Source: CAZAYB01 sp964489215
GTDB taxonomy: Bacteria > Planctomycetota > Phycisphaerae > Sedimentisphaerales > Anaerohalosphaeraceae
Reading direction: 5' to 3'
Assembly: GCA_964489215.1 (NCBI GenBank)
Contig: CAZAYB010000122.1
Span: 1 to 9,076, forward strand
DNA length: 9,076 bases
The notes beneath the pieces are model-generated. The model saw only the letters and a program-made list of their open reading frames with translations, did not search any database and had not been told where the DNA came from. The number at the start of each line of letters is the position of its first letter. The stretch's first letter is position 1. Below, one piece after another: positions 5,994 through 9,076 of this stretch. The translations under genes and the position numbers were made by a program.

Positions 5994-6554
5994 GTGAAAA
6001 ATTATCTTAAGTTTACAAAATTTTACTCCCTGGTTTTCACATTCCTTACCGGTGCATTGATACTCACCGGGTGCCTGGATAATTCTGAGGACAAAGCTGC
6101 CAAAGATATCATCAAGGCCACTGACAAGGCAATCGAAACCGTCGTCATTGAAAAGGACCTTGACTCTGCAAGACGCCGATTAAGGCCCGCACTGACTGGG
6201 CCCCGGTCTGCTTCTGCTCAAAAAAGCAGCGCATTGATCGCAAATGCAGAACTTTCACTGGCACAGGCAAGAAAAGAGCTCTCAGGTACCGCCGATGCCG
6301 TAAAGGTAACAAATTCAATACTTACAGACATGAACGAGCAGATTACCGATATTAACCGCTCTGAGATTAAAATCCAGCAGATAAACAGCCTTGTGCAATC
6401 TTCAAAAACCGAGATTATGCAATATGAAAATATGCTCTCAGGCTCAGCAGATAAACAAGGGCTCACACAAAAGCTTGTTCAGCAGGAAAAATCACTTGCT
6501 AAGCTTATGCAGCGTAAAGATGAACTTAACAGCCAGGCTCGGCAAGTCAAATAA
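5994..6554 (+). CDS. Coiled-coil lipoprotein, N-terminal part ending at an in-frame stop
   Basis: A 186-aa exported lipoprotein fragment of unknown function. The start is GTG 5994, supported by GGAGA (5981-5985) eight bases upstream. Residues 1-26 are a lipoprotein signal ending LTGC, with acylated Cys27 followed by Leu, which in enterics would direct it to the outer membrane. The mature part is helical: DKAAKDIIKATDKAIETVV, a short RRRLRPALTGPRSAS break near 60-75, then long heptad-like helices to the end (MNEQITDINRSEIKIQQINS and after). The TAA at 6552-6554 cuts the last helix. The same frame continues open for 18 codons into the 381-aa frame at 6609, and the joined product looks like one coiled coil. 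I therefore read this as the first third of one interrupted gene. A real short lipoprotein remains possible. Confidence 0.7.
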   Translation: MKNYLKFTKFYSLVFTFLTGALILTGCLDNSEDKAAKDIIKATDKAIETVVIEKDLDSARRRLRPALTGPRSASAQKSSALIANAELSLAQARKELSGTADAVKVTNSILTDMNEQITDINRSEIKIQQINSLVQSSKTEIMQYENMLSGSADKQGLTQKLVQQEKSLAKLMQRKDELNSQARQVK

Positions 6555-6608
6555 GTCCACAGCGAAATTCAAACCAAAGGAAAACAGAAAATTAAAATCG
6601 CAGAAAAC
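6552..6608 (+). other. In-frame TAA and open bridge joining two halves of one gene
   Basis: Codons run without a shift from the frame starting at 5994 to the one starting at 6609. The only interruption is TAA at 6552-6554. The 18 codons after it read VHSEIQTKGKQKIKIAEN, a hydrophilic, Lys/Glu-rich helix like both flanks. The TAA is one base away from CAA, AAA or GAA, the Gln, Lys and Glu codons common in such helices. TAA is a normal stop elsewhere in this window, for example at rfbC, so a changed genetic code is not indicated. Confidence 0.75.
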
Positions 6609-7754
6609 ATGACCGGTGCAAAAAAAGCCGAAACCATTAAAAAAGGTTATGCCGTACTGCTCGAAAAAAAGGAATATCTCTCACAGCAGCAGCAGCTTGA
6701 AGATGCTGTCGCTTATGTTCAAAATCAGATTGATCTGCTAAGCCCGATGATAGAAAAAACGAAAGAGCATATCACTGAAATCCAAAACCGCATCGAACAG
6801 GTAAAAAGCTCGCAAAATAACCGTCAGCTCAATGAACAGATATCGGATCTGGAAAATAAAATCTCCCAAAAAAGTAACAATATAATTGCTCAGCTTGACA
6901 AGTTAAAAAAACAGCAGGAACAATTCTCTCAGACTATCCAAAACGCCTTAAAGCTTGCACAGGAAGCTGTTGACGATGCAGGTGCTGTTACTGACAGAGA
7001 GCTAAGGGTCAAATCTGATCAGCTCCAGGCTGATGGACACTTTTTCATAGGTACTGCCTTTAGTGAAAATGTCAATTACCATACCTATCTTATAGCTTCG
7101 TTGGGCAGTTTAAGCAAAGTCATAGAGTCAGAACCTGTTGATAAAATAGCACAGTTCGCCGAAACTCTAAAACCAACCGTAAAAGATAACAGCGGCAAAG
7201 GCCTTGAAAATTTTGACAAAGCAGCAGCTTTCTACGAAGACCTGTCATCTTCAGTCAGGGACAATGTTCTTGAATGTGAAATGAAAAAAGCCAGATTGCT
7301 CAGTCTTTACGGGAAGATGATTCTTGCAGATTTCGCGGGAAACATCGACGCTTTCAACAGCTCTTCAGATATGGTCGATAAGCTTATGCCAGAGGCAAAG
7401 CAGTGCGACCCGGATTTTGACAGATCCGTTGCCGGGAGATTGCTCACTGGTTCGCTGGCATTTGTACCAAATATGGCAGTTGACGAGACAACCTATTTCC
7501 AGCAGAGACAAAAGGATTTCCAGCAGATGATTAGTAACTTACCATCGGACCCACAACAGCGTAAGGCTCGTGCAGAAGAATTACTTGCTCAGCTCGATAA
7601 ATTAAGAGAAAGAAACAGCGAAAAATTTGACGCAATACTCGGACCGGTTAAACAAAAACTTCAAAGCGAACTTACCAGCGAAGAACCAGCCGCTGGCACT
7701 GGCTTTGTACCGGGCGGCAGAGTCTCAGATGCCAACGATTCAGGAGGATGGTAA
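6609..7754 (+). CDS. Coiled-coil protein, C-terminal part of the interrupted lipoprotein
   Basis: A 381-aa frame of unknown function with no signal peptide. Residues 1 to about 120 are strongly coiled-coil and rich in Gln, Lys and Glu (YLSQQQQLEDAVAYVQNQID and IQNRIEQVKSSQNNRQLNEQ are examples). Residues 130 to about 300 look like a compact helical domain with recurring hydrophobic helices, such as FFIGTAFSENVNYHTYLIAS and ARLLSLYGKMILADFAGN. Another helical stretch follows at about 315-355, and the tail is Gly/Ser/Asp-rich and ends GGW. The ATG at 6609 has no Shine-Dalgarno, so independent translation is doubtful. It shares its frame with the lipoprotein part upstream. If joined, the product would be about 586 residues, anchored by Cys27 and reaching into the periplasm through a long coiled coil. 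I recognise no named family. A probable terminator follows the stop codon. Confidence 0.7.
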   Translation: MTGAKKAETIKKGYAVLLEKKEYLSQQQQLEDAVAYVQNQIDLLSPMIEKTKEHITEIQNRIEQVKSSQNNRQLNEQISDLENKISQKSNNIIAQLDKLKKQQEQFSQTIQNALKLAQEAVDDAGAVTDRELRVKSDQLQADGHFFIGTAFSENVNYHTYLIASLGSLSKVIESEPVDKIAQFAETLKPTVKDNSGKGLENFDKAAAFYEDLSSSVRDNVLECEMKKARLLSLYGKMILADFAGNIDAFNSSSDMVDKLMPEAKQCDPDFDRSVAGRLLTGSLAFVPNMAVDETTYFQQRQKDFQQMISNLPSDPQQRKARAEELLAQLDKLRERNSEKFDAILGPVKQKLQSELTSEEPAAGTGFVPGGRVSDANDSGGW

Positions 7755-7756
7755 GC

Positions 7757-7789
7757 TTTGCCTCAATCCTGTACCGGCAAATTTTTATT
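7757..7789 (+). terminator. Probable intrinsic terminator of the coiled-coil gene
   Basis: TTTGCC (7757-7762) pairs with GGCAAA (7776-7781) around a 13-nt loop, followed at once by TTTTTATT. It begins three bases after the stop codon of the coiled-coil gene. The stem is only six base pairs, so efficiency is uncertain, but position and T run fit. Confidence 0.55.
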
Positions 7790-7872
7790 AGCTGAACTGA
7801 TTTTTTAGAGCTGTCCTTTATTTATATCCTGTTTTTAACTTTCATTTTTATTCAAGGGAATCTATTTTAAAA

Positions 7873-9076
7873 ATGAACTCTTATCTTTGTATGTATAGAT
7901 TATCTGCTATAGTTGCCGGCGATCAGGAACACCTTAACATCATTCTTCTGCTTGGAATTGCCGTTTTAATGGGCACCATTGGCGCAAAGCTCTTTCAGCG
8001 GTTTTATATACCCCAGGTCGTCGGATATATTATTATCGGAATTCTCGCTGGACCATCCGTTTTCAATATAGTTGACGATTTCACTGTCCAAAAGCTCGCC
8101 CCGTTCAACATGTTCGCGCTGGGTTTGATAGGTTTTACCATTGGAGGTGAGCTTCAGTATGAAACTTTCAAAAAATACGGTAAACAGTTCCTGTGGATTC
8201 TTTTCTCAGAAGGGCTCACTGCCTTTACGGTCGTATTTATAGTTGTTACCGTAAGTTTCAGGATTCTTATGCCGGACCAGCCCATATCGATGGCACTTGC
8301 TCTTGGGCTCGTTCTCGGGGCAATTGCCTCTGCGACTGCACCAGCTGCAACGGTTGATGTGCTCTGGGAATACAAAACACGAGGGCCATTGACGCGGACA
8401 ATACTGGCTATCGTAGCACTTGATGATGGCCTTGCGCTTATTCTGTTTGGTTTGGCAAGCAGTGCTGCAGAAGTACTCGCAGGAACTGGACATGAAAGTT
8501 TACTCAAAAGCATTCTCTTCCCGGTCTGGGATATTTTCGGTTCAATACTGCTTGGTATTATCGCAGGGGCGTTTCTCGTTTTCATAATAAAAAAAGTCCC
8601 CGAGCAGGACAAAATATTAACTTTCAGCCTTGCTTCGGTATTAGTAATCATCGGGCTTTCAATCACACTCGTTCTCGATTCAATACTTGCCGCTATGGCG
8701 CTTGGAGCTACAATAGCAAATTCGCTCCCCAGACGAAGTCATTCAACTTTTGAGCTTGTCGAAAAGTTCACACCCCCGATATATGTCCTGTTCTTCGTTC
8801 TTGTCGGGGCCAGGCTTCAGTTCAATTCTATGCCCTTATGGGCCGCGGTACTTGCAGGCTTGTATGTTATTGGAAGAACTTCAGGTAAGATGCTCGGAAG
8901 TTACTTTGGAGCAAGAATCTCAAATGCCCCGCCTGTAATTTCCAGGTATCTTGGCATGTGTCTTTTCAGCCAGGCTGGCGTTGCTGTGGGACTGTCAATT
9001 CTTGCAGGTCAGCGTTTTGACAATGAAATAGGACAGGCTGTAATTCTTGTCGTTACCGCCTCTACTTTCCTCGTAC
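7873..9076 (+). CDS. Monovalent cation/proton antiporter, CPA2 (Kef-type) family, cut by window edge
   Basis: An integral membrane exchanger, Na+/H+ or K+/H+; 401 codons are visible and the frame runs off the right edge. The N-terminal membrane segments are at about 20-36, 43-59, 77-92, 104-131, 139-160 and 175-198, with more following. IPQVVGYIIIGILAGP (42-57) is the CPA2 signature on helix 2. SATAPAATV (153-161) is the unwound helix with Pro157. Asp184-Asp185 in ALDDGLALI is the ion-binding aspartate pair, pointing to electrogenic-type exchange. A TrkA-N or other regulatory C-terminus, if present, lies beyond the window. The start is uncertain. ATG 7873 has AAGGGA (7854-7859) 13 bases upstream, too far for a good site, and ATG 7891 has none. 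It follows a probable terminator and is likely transcribed from a promoter I could not locate. Ion preference cannot be decided from sequence. Confidence 0.92.
   Translation, partial: MNSYLCMYRLSAIVAGDQEHLNIILLLGIAVLMGTIGAKLFQRFYIPQVVGYIIIGILAGPSVFNIVDDFTVQKLAPFNMFALGLIGFTIGGELQYETFKKYGKQFLWILFSEGLTAFTVVFIVVTVSFRILMPDQPISMALALGLVLGAIASATAPAATVDVLWEYKTRGPLTRTILAIVALDDGLALILFGLASSAAEVLAGTGHESLLKSILFPVWDIFGSILLGIIAGAFLVFIIKKVPEQDKILTFSLASVLVIIGLSITLVLDSILAAMALGATIANSLPRRSHSTFELVEKFTPPIYVLFFVLVGARLQFNSMPLWAAVLAGLYVIGRTSGKMLGSYFGARISNAPPVISRYLGMCLFSQAGVAVGLSILAGQRFDNEIGQAVILVVTASTFLV

Noticed and set aside
8154..8666. Long minus-strand open frame opposite the antiporter
   Set aside because: The plus strand carries a clear CPA2 antiporter with conserved motifs. 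The opposite frame is a by-product of that coding sequence and has no recognisable family.

Overview
The window is a piece of a bacterial chromosome, fairly AT-rich between genes, with a Gram-negative-type envelope. The evidence is a dTDP-rhamnose epimerase, two proteins with lipoprotein signal peptides, a secreted transglutaminase-like protein, and an L27 without an N-terminal prepeptide. An anaerobic planctomycete of the Phycisphaerae type would fit the general look of the proteins. That is an impression only; no marker in the window proves it.

Layout. (1) Positions 1-1543, minus strand: a probable transcription unit reading small coiled-coil protein (72 aa), then RfbC/RmlC epimerase, then alanine dehydrogenase, which runs off the left edge. 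(2) 1544-1940: a divergent AT-rich region with a possible promoter and a bulged inverted repeat of 17 paired bases. (3) 1941-3834, plus strand: an unrecognised 80-aa protein, then, behind an extended -10 promoter, a secreted transglutaminase-like protein with an intact Cys-His-Asp triad. (4) 3870-5581, minus strand: a TlpA-like thiol-disulfide lipoprotein, ribosomal protein L27 with its own terminator, and a hotdog acyl-CoA thioesterase that seems to have its own promoter just after that terminator. (5) 5582-5993: a divergent regulatory region with a consensus -35 box and a TTTGACC/GGTCAAA inverted repeat near the predicted transcription start. (6) 5994-7754, plus strand: a long coiled-coil lipoprotein reading frame of 586 codons, cut by one in-frame TAA at 6552-6554 into 186-aa and 381-aa pieces. 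(7) 7873-9076, plus strand: a CPA2-type Na+/H+ or K+/H+ antiporter, cut by the right edge.

The genes do not form one obvious pathway. Most are housekeeping or envelope functions in short transcription units. I see no CRISPR array, insertion sequence, tRNA, rRNA or phage gene. The observation most worth checking is the broken coiled-coil lipoprotein: both halves share a frame, the 18 codons between them are open, and the second half has no ribosome binding site of its own. This suggests a fresh nonsense mutation, a sequence error or stop-codon readthrough rather than two genes. No clear new multi-gene system is visible.
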